Virus record (IMG/VR): IMGVR_UViG_3300025117_000028
Coordinates: 1 to 64,000 of that record
DNA length: 64,000 nucleotides
From: a virus
Strand: one strand, 5' to 3'
Shown here: piece by piece, positions 16,601-24,318 of the stretch
Layout: every line of letters starts with the position of its first letter
Position numbering within the stretch: position 1 is the stretch's first letter
Notes under the pieces: generated by a model
The model's database searches: none
Told to the model about the DNA's origin: nothing
Seen by the model: only the letters and a program-made list of their open reading frames with translations
Translations under genes and position numbers: made by a program

Positions 16601-19600
16601 GAGAGGCAGTACTAAAGTTATTCAAAATGCAGCAGTTAAAGGGATGAAAATAGGCGGGTTAGCAGGACTATTATTAGGACTTCCTTTAGGATTAGGGTTC
16701 TTAGGATCAGATAAAACAGTTGGTGAACAGATTGACGAACTACAAGGAGATACAGAAGTCCCTGTAATGAAGGGTCGTTTTTGGCCAATGGGTCGTTCTC
16801 CATGGGAAGGAACTGGGGTTGATTATTTTGCTCCATCATGGGAAGCCGAGAGTTTTGATAGATCAAGGATTGCCAGTCTATATGGAGATTCCTTAAAAAA
16901 TGACTTCTTATTAAGAGCTTTCAAAGAGTCACCTATTTTAGGAGACTTCTATCGGCCTTACTATCTTGAAGAACTTCACCACGAAGATCGTCCATATTTC
17001 GTTACAGGACCCTCTGGAGAAGGTGCAGGGTTATGGGGATCTTTATATGAAATGTCACTAGGGCAGATAATTAAACCTACTCGTGATATGCATAGAGAAG
17101 CCTTTATAGGCTTACGAGGTTATGCTGGTGGTCCTACCGAAGAGTATGGCTACCCAACTGTTGGTGGCCAAAATTATTATGTTCCTTCAGGTGAAATTGA
17201 AGGTGAAACAATGACTCTCCCAGAAACAGTTTCTCAGTATAATGTCATTCCTCAATTAGGAGAAGCTTTATACGGAGCCACTGAATTAATGGGTTTACGC
17301 GGTTATATGTTTGCTTCTGCTTTCAGTACGGAACAACTAGGAGTCTCTGAGCCCATGGTTCCTTCTGCTAAGCAAATGGTAGGTAGAAGACTGTATTGGG
17401 ATAGGTCGATAGGTGACCCTTTCGCAACTGAATTTTACAGACGAGTAAACCCTCGATATAGAGCAGATTTACAATGGGCAAATCCCCTTAGAAATCAAAT
17501 GCCTGAATGGTTGCCGGGATGTTTTTTACCGGAAACAAAGATAGAAACAGATAGAGGGTTAATTTCAATAGAAGAAGTTCGGCAAACAGATATGCTGTAT
17601 ACGCATGTTGGTAGATACCGTAAAATTTTACGTTTTTATCAGCATTTTATTAATGATGATATAACTAAAATTCAACTGTTTGGCAATAACCTTTTTCCTA
17701 TCGAATGTACAAAAGAACATCCATTTTTAGCTATAAAAATAGATGGTTGCAAATATTATCGAGATAGAAGAAAAACATGTCAGCCACATAGTATTAGAGG
17801 AAATAAGCCTTGTAGATATTGCGTTAATAAAAATAAAAAATTTGAAGTTAATTGGATTAAAGCTAATGAATTAGAAAAAGGAGATGTCTTATTATATAAA
17901 ATTCCTATTTTAGATGAGTCTGTGAAACATATTTTTATATCAGACTTTGTAAAGAATATTTCATTTACGGATGACTCAATTAGAAGTGGATTGAGAGGAT
18001 CTTATAAGGTAATTCATAATAAAATTACCTTAGATTATAACTTTGGTTTTGTATGTGGACAATTTTTAGCGGAAGGTCACGCTTCTAAATATACTTTATA
18101 TTTCGCCCATCATATAAAAGAAGGAAATTATTCTGATGCAATTCAAAATTGGTTTACAAGTATTAATTTGCCAGGAAGTCGAGTAGATAAAACAACTTAT
18201 ATAGTAGATCAATTTTACAGTAGGGTGTTAGCTAATTTTTTTGGGCAAGAATTTGGAAAAAAAGAAAATAAAAAAATTCCTTCCTGGGTTTTTAAAAGTC
18301 CTGATGATTTTAAAAAAGGATTTTTAACTGGTTATTTAAATGGAGATGGGAGTCTTGGTGAAAATAATATTTCTGCCTTTACAATTTCTTTGCAGGTTTT
18401 TTATGGAATTGTTAAGTTACTAGCTTCTTATAAAATTCCTTTATCTTATTCATATATACGATACCAAAACAATAAAGATGGTTATTGTTTTGGATTTATT
18501 GTAGACAAATATTTTATATCTAATTTCCCAATTTTAAAAAATAAAGTTCTATTTTATAAACAAGAAACACATACAGCGAGACAAAGTTTTATCTTTAATG
18601 ATGAGTATATAGCCTTTAAAATAAAAAAGATTGAAAATATTAACTATGTTGGAAATGTATATAATTTTGAAACAGAAGAAGATAATAGTTATACAGTTAA
18701 TTTTATTAATGTTCATAATAGTAATTATTTCGAAAACTTTTTAGAAGGAGACATATATTCAAGTATTCCTAGAGGTGAAGAGCGTCTTCCTGGTGCTGGT
18801 TATGAACGTAGATATCCTGAAGTGACAGGATTAGATCCTGAACTATATCCTATGGCACATAAGTTAAGTATTCTAGGAGACACTGCTCTATGGAGTTCTG
18901 AATTCCGTGATGCTCGTCGAGCTATGGAAGATCTTTATGAAGAAGGAAGTTTAACAGATCATGAAAAAGCCATGTATGAAGAAACTATGGCTCAGGTTAA
19001 CCAGCAACAACAAAAAATTAACTTTAGAAGTGAAGAAGGTGGAGGTTTATTAGGAACTTATTATCGTACTATTACAGATATTGCGCGCGCGAATCCTTTA
19101 GAGCAGATACTTCCTTTTTCGCCCGCCCATAAATTCTTTGGTCCAATGGATGTTATTAGCCATTACAAAGAAAATGTAGTTTATGGTAATGCTTTTGCAC
19201 CTTGGAATACTCCCATTAGTAGTTTTATTTCTCCGGCTATAAACAAAGCAATGGATATAGTAGGGCTAGACCATATCCCAGATGAAGTAGAACAAGAACG
19301 TGCAATCAGTGAATATTTTGACAAATTAGAATATGTAAAATTTCAAGGACTAGCAAGACAAGCTGAGAAAAGAGGCGATGATAAAGGCGCCTCTCAATAT
19401 GCAAGAGAAGCCAGAAATACATTGGTTGGGCTAACGAATGAAGCCCCCTTATGGCAAATCATGAGTGCGTTACCCGCAAGAGAGAAACCATATTTTGAAG
19501 CTTTCACTCAGATTGAAGACTTAAGTGACCGAGCAGATATATTAGATTTAGTTCCAGAATATGTAGGTAGATCTCTACAACAACAATGGTATGGAGATGT

Positions 19601-20006
19601 ATCCGAACGGACCGAAGAAGATAAAATGGAAGAGTTATCTGCATTTTTCCGTGATTATAGATTGCCGGGTCCAGAATGGAGTGGGTGGAGTGACCAGATA
19701 AATCTTGATGATATTAAGCTTAAATACGTAGAGAATCATGGACTTAACGCTCATAACTTTGGAATATGGCAAGCACAAATTCAGGCCGCAAAACATAAAC
19801 CTTATTTAGACGAATTGGCAGATAGTTTAGGCCATACTGCTTTATTGAGTAGTAGTCCCGATGTTAGACAAGTTATGGAAAATCTAGGACAATATAATTA
19901 TAATAGTTATGAGATGTCAGCGTTGGCATCTAATGTAACAAATTACACTATATATAAAGATAACACACAAAAAGTTAAAAGACTTTTAGACGATTTAGGA
20001 GAATAA
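13593..20006 (+). CDS. Giant tape-measure/ejected virion protein with DnaQ-like N-terminus and an intein
   Basis: The precursor is 2137 residues; removal of the intein (residues 1310-1709) would leave 1737. The N-terminus looks like a DEDD 3'-5' exonuclease. SLDIETTGL gives the Exo I pair D16/E18, VYNLNFERR is at the Exo II place (about 119-127), and SHIASM at 247-252 may be a degenerate Exo III. Hydrophobic Gly/Ala segments suitable for membrane insertion lie near residues 414-433, 443-462, 473-497, 970-985 and 1017-1038. The rest is long, helical and Arg/Glu-rich. The position, after the chaperones and before the hub, is that of the tape measure, and the membrane segments fit a protein released into the cell envelope. 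ATG 13593 overlaps the upstream gene by 29 bases; GAGGAG lies 13 bases upstream, rather far. Whether it sets tail length, is ejected, or both is not known. Confidence 0.65.
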   Translation: MANRPRHHAESIISLDIETTGLTDESRIYDIGITDYEGQYLYQERFEGSFIEDVLKRPDEYKTSPEISTYALRHIQQIKDMDSAEALAYARSLEASERLDPSKLYDTLQETMRGKQLWVYNLNFERRHIYHKSGFDLGHPKFRDTRIEELRSKIKTVPTLSENFGNYRKLLGRYRNLLAQGTPGAFDLMEMAKATMAVAIEETHKGRGFFKQSALALRGEDVVTGLSAENFAQALDFLNLEGRVGESHIASMSKTSDTILNVKILDVLIDISDVVFNPKKSIADLPLAGKTLLNILGNSYLENKQESMRKQMSSRWEEFMRGHRTNELLQFDNPVDALRAYGQKSLRNTGITGQDALIDRLIYQTREEARKNLATYHKTPFTSQWNRLSKLTGLEDNRFISKGFSLLEGNKRVVAGVGLAGLVGMPVLGLLTRQENTANTASSILSIVGMGGVGAWALSKFAPNWAPLRGKAAGTAGLVGAGLMAAGAITGFSFNALRDNTKAAEMRHAYTAFGSGYVGMDQDTRTATMSSGNWPSYLMTGIGWYASPYMRNLMQKLMRFPIMPFDMMGLSYLETEKGEYARRAGKSMATLGDWAHNLARRIELSPSTLGIGRILQLGTLASGVSLYDTTHVIEILGKQNEKDLIKYYSKLVGKTEKQFLDILRQTESTKLLYKRGAIYAGGKNGLRIGEALTTNVTLLQNHYLKPSRAQILNRLETGADIEYGYRSSLIHAYTKPRGINLRDEEFVAYPKFLRETRPFSFGAKKFANFEEAKEDFLKTMKPLWRDFRRTMSHYVGPYFNIAARRAALLAQTPFASVAEMLPEPMQDKVLGKYKEIINKIRQKWIPGLPKWGSPFIAEEGGAFTKFGAKLGAKLGIPVHAFAHSTPGIFWRMSKSVASLSLLPFAYKAIDDLMYNLVGVGPTQILATASGGIKTAFSAVSDITGLTEIAKTQEEAGAPTGPGGFLKWMLGTTGTGMVAGAAIGAAKNFKTELAAEGLERLKAVRGSTKVIQNAAVKGMKIGGLAGLLLGLPLGLGFLGSDKTVGEQIDELQGDTEVPVMKGRFWPMGRSPWEGTGVDYFAPSWEAESFDRSRIASLYGDSLKNDFLLRAFKESPILGDFYRPYYLEELHHEDRPYFVTGPSGEGAGLWGSLYEMSLGQIIKPTRDMHREAFIGLRGYAGGPTEEYGYPTVGGQNYYVPSGEIEGETMTLPETVSQYNVIPQLGEALYGATELMGLRGYMFASAFSTEQLGVSEPMVPSAKQMVGRRLYWDRSIGDPFATEFYRRVNPRYRADLQWANPLRNQMPEWLPGCFLPETKIETDRGLISIEEVRQTDMLYTHVGRYRKILRFYQHFINDDITKIQLFGNNLFPIECTKEHPFLAIKIDGCKYYRDRRKTCQPHSIRGNKPCRYCVNKNKKFEVNWIKANELEKGDVLLYKIPILDESVKHIFISDFVKNISFTDDSIRSGLRGSYKVIHNKITLDYNFGFVCGQFLAEGHASKYTLYFAHHIKEGNYSDAIQNWFTSINLPGSRVDKTTYIVDQFYSRVLANFFGQEFGKKENKKIPSWVFKSPDDFKKGFLTGYLNGDGSLGENNISAFTISLQVFYGIVKLLASYKIPLSYSYIRYQNNKDGYCFGFIVDKYFISNFPILKNKVLFYKQETHTARQSFIFNDEYIAFKIKKIENINYVGNVYNFETEEDNSYTVNFINVHNSNYFENFLEGDIYSSIPRGEERLPGAGYERRYPEVTGLDPELYPMAHKLSILGDTALWSSEFRDARRAMEDLYEEGSLTDHEKAMYEETMAQVNQQQQKINFRSEEGGGLLGTYYRTITDIARANPLEQILPFSPAHKFFGPMDVISHYKENVVYGNAFAPWNTPISSFISPAINKAMDIVGLDHIPDEVEQERAISEYFDKLEYVKFQGLARQAEKRGDDKGASQYAREARNTLVGLTNEAPLWQIMSALPAREKPYFEAFTQIEDLSDRADILDLVPEYVGRSLQQQWYGDVSERTEEDKMEELSAFFRDYRLPGPEWSGWSDQINLDDIKLKYVENHGLNAHNFGIWQAQIQAAKHKPYLDELADSLGHTALLSSSPDVRQVMENLGQYNYNSYEMSALASNVTNYTIYKDNTQKVKRLLDDLGE
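17520..18719 (+). other. Intein with LAGLIDADG-type homing endonuclease domain
   Basis: A 400-residue in-frame insertion inside the giant protein. It begins with Cys (CFLPETKIETDRG, block A) after Gly. It has a block B signature CTKEHPFLA with the T-x2-H pattern, a WIKANELEKGDVLLY splicing-domain strand, and ends VYNFETEEDNSYTV...FINVHN followed by Ser as the +1 residue. All catalytic positions (Cys1, block B His, penultimate His, terminal Asn, Ser+1) are present, so splicing should work. Between the splicing halves are two dodecapeptide-like motifs, FVCGQFLAEG and LTGYLNGDGSL, typical of a LAGLIDADG endonuclease; the acidic residue is E in the first and D in the second. Four extra cysteines (17740-17825 region) may bind zinc. 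The DNA is visibly richer in A/T than its flanks, suggesting separate origin. Confidence 0.93.
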
Positions 20007-20009
20007 TTT

Positions 20010-23000
20010 ATGCCGCGTTTAGGAGAAGACTCCTTAATTCCAAGTTGGGCATTTTGGGGAGGAATGGGTGCTGTTGGATTGACGTATGGCGTTAGGGCAT
20101 GGAATCAACTTGCTAATGCTCCAGGAGCAGATCTCGCTTTCCGTGGTTTGTCTTGGAGTGCCAGAAATATAGAACATAATCAACGCGCAGCAACTAATGT
20201 AGAACAGTTGTTTAAGCGTTCTAAGTATGTTAATGAAGGAATAACAAAACGCAGTTTATTGTCCGAATCAAAACCGTTAGGAATTGTAGAATTCGATGAA
20301 GTTTTAAAAGGTTTTGAAACCCGAGGATTAGTTACAGCAGAAGCAAGAACTAAATTTTTAGAAGGTATCCGTCCTGCCTTTGAGAGAGCGGTAGTTGTTA
20401 CACATGCCGAGACACAATTACCTGTCGCCTTGGATATTACATATAGAGCAGGTCAAAAAACCACTAGTTTTATGTTACCTATTTTACAGAGTCAGAAAGC
20501 TTTAACTGGCGATGTAACTCTTTCTCCTGATATCTTATCTGTATTGGCAGTAAGAAAAAGGGAAATGGGTTATATTCCCGGAGCCATGTATACAGCCATG
20601 CATGTTGCTGATCCTAGGCGAGCCTTAACTGGGTTATCAAGGAATGAAACTGTGGCGACTGATTTAAGGCGCGTTAATGTTATGCAATATTTATTTGAGT
20701 CCTTTTCGCAAGAAGGAGTGATGAAAAATATTTTATCAGGAGAGATAGATCCATCTAAATATTTAGAAGGATTTGAAGAACGAACCTTTTATGCTCCACT
20801 TACAGATTATAGAGCAGGAGCTTCAGAGGTGGCACATTCTGGAGAAGCCTTCAAGAGAAGTAGACAGACAATTATCATGAATCAGTTCTTGCAAACACCC
20901 GGAACAAGAGAATTAAAAAGTTATGCAACAGAAACATCTCCGGGTATTTTTGAGTTAACTGAGGGAGGTAGCCGACAGTTAACCATTGCACTTCCAGAAC
21001 TGTTACCTGGTAGTTCTTCTTCTCCTACTGCTGGAACCGTAATGTTACCCGAGCAACAAGCTGAAGTTAGAAAATTGTTTTATGGTTCTGCTTATAATGT
21101 AGACATGAGACAAGTCATGAGACCCAATACTGTTACTCTCGATCCTTCGTCTAAATATTATTCTTCGTTAAGCAAGGGAAGAAAATTATTTCCTGGTATT
21201 GCTACTCAAATAGGAAAAGAGGCAGTACCAATTAGTGTCAGATCTCTTTTTATAGATTCAGAGAAAATGACGGCGCATTTAGAAAGTTTAGGGTTTCCCA
21301 AGGGTTTCACCTTGGCCAAAGAAGAAATGTTCATGCCCTATGAGATGGGGAGAGCTATTCGGATTAATGGTCCTCGTAAAACCTATAGAGTTAAACAAGC
21401 ATTGTTAAATCAAGATCTACAAAATGTTTTATTAGAGTTAGAGAAATCTACGATTGACGGCAGACCTGGAGTAAATTGGGAAAATCCAGAAGGAGTACAA
21501 GCCCAGTTAAAAAAATGGGCAGAATCAGCCACTAAAGAAAAAAGATTAGTAACCTTTGGTGCTGGCGTAGAATTAGGAGTATCTCCGAATATTGTTGAAA
21601 AAGGAAATCCTGAAATAGTTAGGTTAAATAGAAGTGGTAAGAAACATATTTTAGAAAATATTAGATTATTTAAAGGAGCTAGAGGCGAAGGATATGTAGA
21701 AGCAACTTTTAAATCTCAATGGAAATTGTCCGAAGCAATAACTAAAATGTTTTTAAGCGAAAAGAAACGTGTCCGTCCAATGAGAGACATTGATGTCGCC
21801 TTAATTATGCTAGCAGAAAAACATCAGGGTTACACAGCTGGCTTATATAAAGAGAAGTTATTAGAAGATTTACCCGGATTAGAAGCTACAGGAATAGTGA
21901 AAAATTTTAGAGAATTAGTAGAGCTAGAATTTCGAACTACTTTCGGAAGAGGTCAATTGAGGGCACTGACAACGACTCACCCATTTGAAAAGTTTTTTAA
22001 AGGGGTACCGAAGACTGCAACTTTACATGATGTTTTAACTCAAAAAGGAGGAGCACTAAAATCTGCTAATATACAGTCCATGATGCTGGCTTTGTTAGAC
22101 CTAAATATATCCTCTAAAAAGAAAGGTGAGATTAAACGAATTATACAGGATCCTAATTTAGACGATCTTCAAAAGATGAATAAAGTTAGTCCAATGGTTA
22201 CTGTTGGAGATATTATAAACCCCGAATTTACTCATTCTTTTATTCCTGATCAACCGGATATTTATTATGCCGGAGGGAAAGTTCGATATACAAAAGACTT
22301 ATATGCAATGATACAATCTGGTCCAGAAAGAGAAGCACTACAACCATTCTTAGAAGATATAAGAAGTAGAGCAGTTGGAGCAGAAGTATCTGCAGAAGCC
22401 GCTTCTATATTAGAACGTACTCGTTCTATGGCTTCAACAGTATTACATAAAACAATTACAGGAGAAGTTTTGCCGTTAGAAGAATTAGCGCGTTTCGGAA
22501 ATAATTTAAATTGGGATAAATTGCAGGCAGTCTCTCAGCGGCATGGTGGTGCTTCTTGGTTAGACCTAGGAAATTTTGTGAATATAGAAGAAATGGGTGG
22601 GTCAATACGATATGTAGAATTGCCTACTTCTCCTGCCTTTGCTAATGAGATGAGAACAATGTTACAGAATGACGAAGAAATTGCGCAAAGTCTTTTAAAC
22701 TCTGTAAAGCGTTTAATTAACTCAGCTGGAGGAAAAGATATTAAATCAGCTCTTCAGGGTTATTTGGAAGAACAAAAGTCTTTGGCTATTTCTGCAAAAG
22801 GTGAAATTCAAGGATCTGTATATTTAACAGCTAGTTCTACTATACAAGAAAAAAATCCTTTTACGGTTGCAATTCCAGAGAAATATATTAAACGCATGCA
22901 TAAAGAAATAGGAACCACCTTAGATGAAGTTACTGGAGAATTTTTAGGAATGGCCGCTCGTGATCCTAATATTTCTTATTCTCGTAACGTCCCCGTAAGA

Positions 23001-24317
23001 ATTGTTTCGACTGAATCATTCTTGAGAAAGTCGATTGGAAATAAGTTCTATAATCTGATTCCAATTGGAGAAGAAGTATATATGTCTCCAATGTTGAAAG
23101 CATTGCTCGGAGCAGATAGTGACGGTGATATTATCAAAATAATGTTAGCTGGAAGTGAACTTAGTAAAACTTCTTTAGATAATGTCATAACCGGAGCAGA
23201 AGCAGCCTATGAGCAATTTTCTAAAAACTTAAGTGCAAATGTTGTAGAAGGAATTGGTACTAAATTTGGTTATGCTGCGGCATTTTTCGAGAAGGCATAT
23301 GGCCTATTAAAATCAGGAACTAATGTAAATCCATATCTATTCGAAACATTAGATGATTTAATTCAATCCGACGCAACTAGAAAGTTATTGGAAAAGGTTG
23401 GTATTGGTAAAGCCCATGGAGCTATGAACGCGGTAAGAACTTCATTACGTTTATCTTCTGAAACATCTTATAAGGCTGTTCATGCTCTTGCGACAACAGT
23501 GTTATTAGAAGAACAAATTATTAAAGCAAAATATGCAAAAGGTAGTCTTGCGGAAATTAAAAGATTAGCGACAGGCGGTTATTTGGCCGAAATGATGGAC
23601 GAAGCTATAGAAGCGGGTGATCCTCAACAGTTTGTTAATACTGCGTATGGTATCTTAGGTATAGACCCTGAAACTTTTGCAGATAAAAAAGTTTTAAGTA
23701 ACATTACAGAAGGTGCAGAAGAGATGATAAGAACTTACTCTAAATTTAGAGGAACCGACGAACTTCAGGCTGCTATTTTATTGAATCAAACCCATGGAGA
23801 TAGAGTTAAGGTTGAAGATTTCTTAAATGTTTTGCAAAAGCAAAAAAAAGTAGCCTCCCAATATTATGGTACAATACAAGAAGCAACAATGAATTATAAG
23901 GCTCTAGGTCAAGACATACCTGAACGTTTTGGTACTATGATCAATAAATTTGGAAAGTTATCTACTGGGGCTAAAGTTGGGTTAGCCGGAGGTGCATTTG
24001 CGGCTCTTGCTGGTGCTTCTTCTTTGATTGGTCAAATGAAAGCTTCGACTGCTGTTGCTGAAATTGATATAGATAAAAGTCGTAAATTTGAAGACGCATA
24101 TAAGATTTCTCGACTTCAAAAAAATGCTTATGCTTCTAGAGTTCAAGGAGAAGGTGGAAAATTCAGTTCTCTTAGTGCAGTCATAGATGAAGCATTCCCA
24201 GTAAAAGATAGAATCGCAAACATCAATAGAAGTTACGGTAATAATGTAAACGTAAGTGTATTCGATTATTCGCGCAATGTAGATATAGATATGTTACAAC
24301 ATCAAATGGAACAATAA
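20010..24317 (+). CDS. Large virion-module protein with RNA polymerase-like double-psi barrel motif
   Basis: This 1435-residue protein starts three bases after the giant upstream gene. Around residues 930-1045 it has an order of motifs resembling the catalytic barrel of RNA polymerase beta' and single-chain relatives such as YonO and QDE-1. These are a KG-E-x-Q-G-S-V opening strand, a hydrophobic T-V-A-I-P strand, a SRNVPVR segment where beta' has R-x-P-T-L-H, and GADSDGD at 1035-1040. The last places three Asp (D1036, D1038, D1040) at exactly the spacing of the metal-binding ADFDGD loop, with S in place of F. Upstream, residues about 550-600 are basic and strand-rich and might be the second barrel; this is less clear. 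An N-terminal hydrophobic stretch (about 10-30) and a C-terminal Gly/Ala segment could touch membrane. Gene position suggests a virion-packaged protein. Activity is unproven, and a tape-measure partner with a chance motif remains possible. Confidence 0.55.
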   Translation: MPRLGEDSLIPSWAFWGGMGAVGLTYGVRAWNQLANAPGADLAFRGLSWSARNIEHNQRAATNVEQLFKRSKYVNEGITKRSLLSESKPLGIVEFDEVLKGFETRGLVTAEARTKFLEGIRPAFERAVVVTHAETQLPVALDITYRAGQKTTSFMLPILQSQKALTGDVTLSPDILSVLAVRKREMGYIPGAMYTAMHVADPRRALTGLSRNETVATDLRRVNVMQYLFESFSQEGVMKNILSGEIDPSKYLEGFEERTFYAPLTDYRAGASEVAHSGEAFKRSRQTIIMNQFLQTPGTRELKSYATETSPGIFELTEGGSRQLTIALPELLPGSSSSPTAGTVMLPEQQAEVRKLFYGSAYNVDMRQVMRPNTVTLDPSSKYYSSLSKGRKLFPGIATQIGKEAVPISVRSLFIDSEKMTAHLESLGFPKGFTLAKEEMFMPYEMGRAIRINGPRKTYRVKQALLNQDLQNVLLELEKSTIDGRPGVNWENPEGVQAQLKKWAESATKEKRLVTFGAGVELGVSPNIVEKGNPEIVRLNRSGKKHILENIRLFKGARGEGYVEATFKSQWKLSEAITKMFLSEKKRVRPMRDIDVALIMLAEKHQGYTAGLYKEKLLEDLPGLEATGIVKNFRELVELEFRTTFGRGQLRALTTTHPFEKFFKGVPKTATLHDVLTQKGGALKSANIQSMMLALLDLNISSKKKGEIKRIIQDPNLDDLQKMNKVSPMVTVGDIINPEFTHSFIPDQPDIYYAGGKVRYTKDLYAMIQSGPEREALQPFLEDIRSRAVGAEVSAEAASILERTRSMASTVLHKTITGEVLPLEELARFGNNLNWDKLQAVSQRHGGASWLDLGNFVNIEEMGGSIRYVELPTSPAFANEMRTMLQNDEEIAQSLLNSVKRLINSAGGKDIKSALQGYLEEQKSLAISAKGEIQGSVYLTASSTIQEKNPFTVAIPEKYIKRMHKEIGTTLDEVTGEFLGMAARDPNISYSRNVPVRIVSTESFLRKSIGNKFYNLIPIGEEVYMSPMLKALLGADSDGDIIKIMLAGSELSKTSLDNVITGAEAAYEQFSKNLSANVVEGIGTKFGYAAAFFEKAYGLLKSGTNVNPYLFETLDDLIQSDATRKLLEKVGIGKAHGAMNAVRTSLRLSSETSYKAVHALATTVLLEEQIIKAKYAKGSLAEIKRLATGGYLAEMMDEAIEAGDPQQFVNTAYGILGIDPETFADKKVLSNITEGAEEMIRTYSKFRGTDELQAAILLNQTHGDRVKVEDFLNVLQKQKKVASQYYGTIQEATMNYKALGQDIPERFGTMINKFGKLSTGAKVGLAGGAFAALAGASSLIGQMKASTAVAEIDIDKSRKFEDAYKISRLQKNAYASRVQGEGGKFSSLSAVIDEAFPVKDRIANINRSYGNNVNVSVFDYSRNVDIDMLQHQMEQ

Positions 24318-24318
24318 G

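Noticed and set aside
13593-24317. Reading the two giant proteins as two ordinary tape measures
   Set aside because: Length and position would allow it, but the Exo I motif, the intein and the ordered RNAP-like motifs carry more specific information than a plain tape-measure label.
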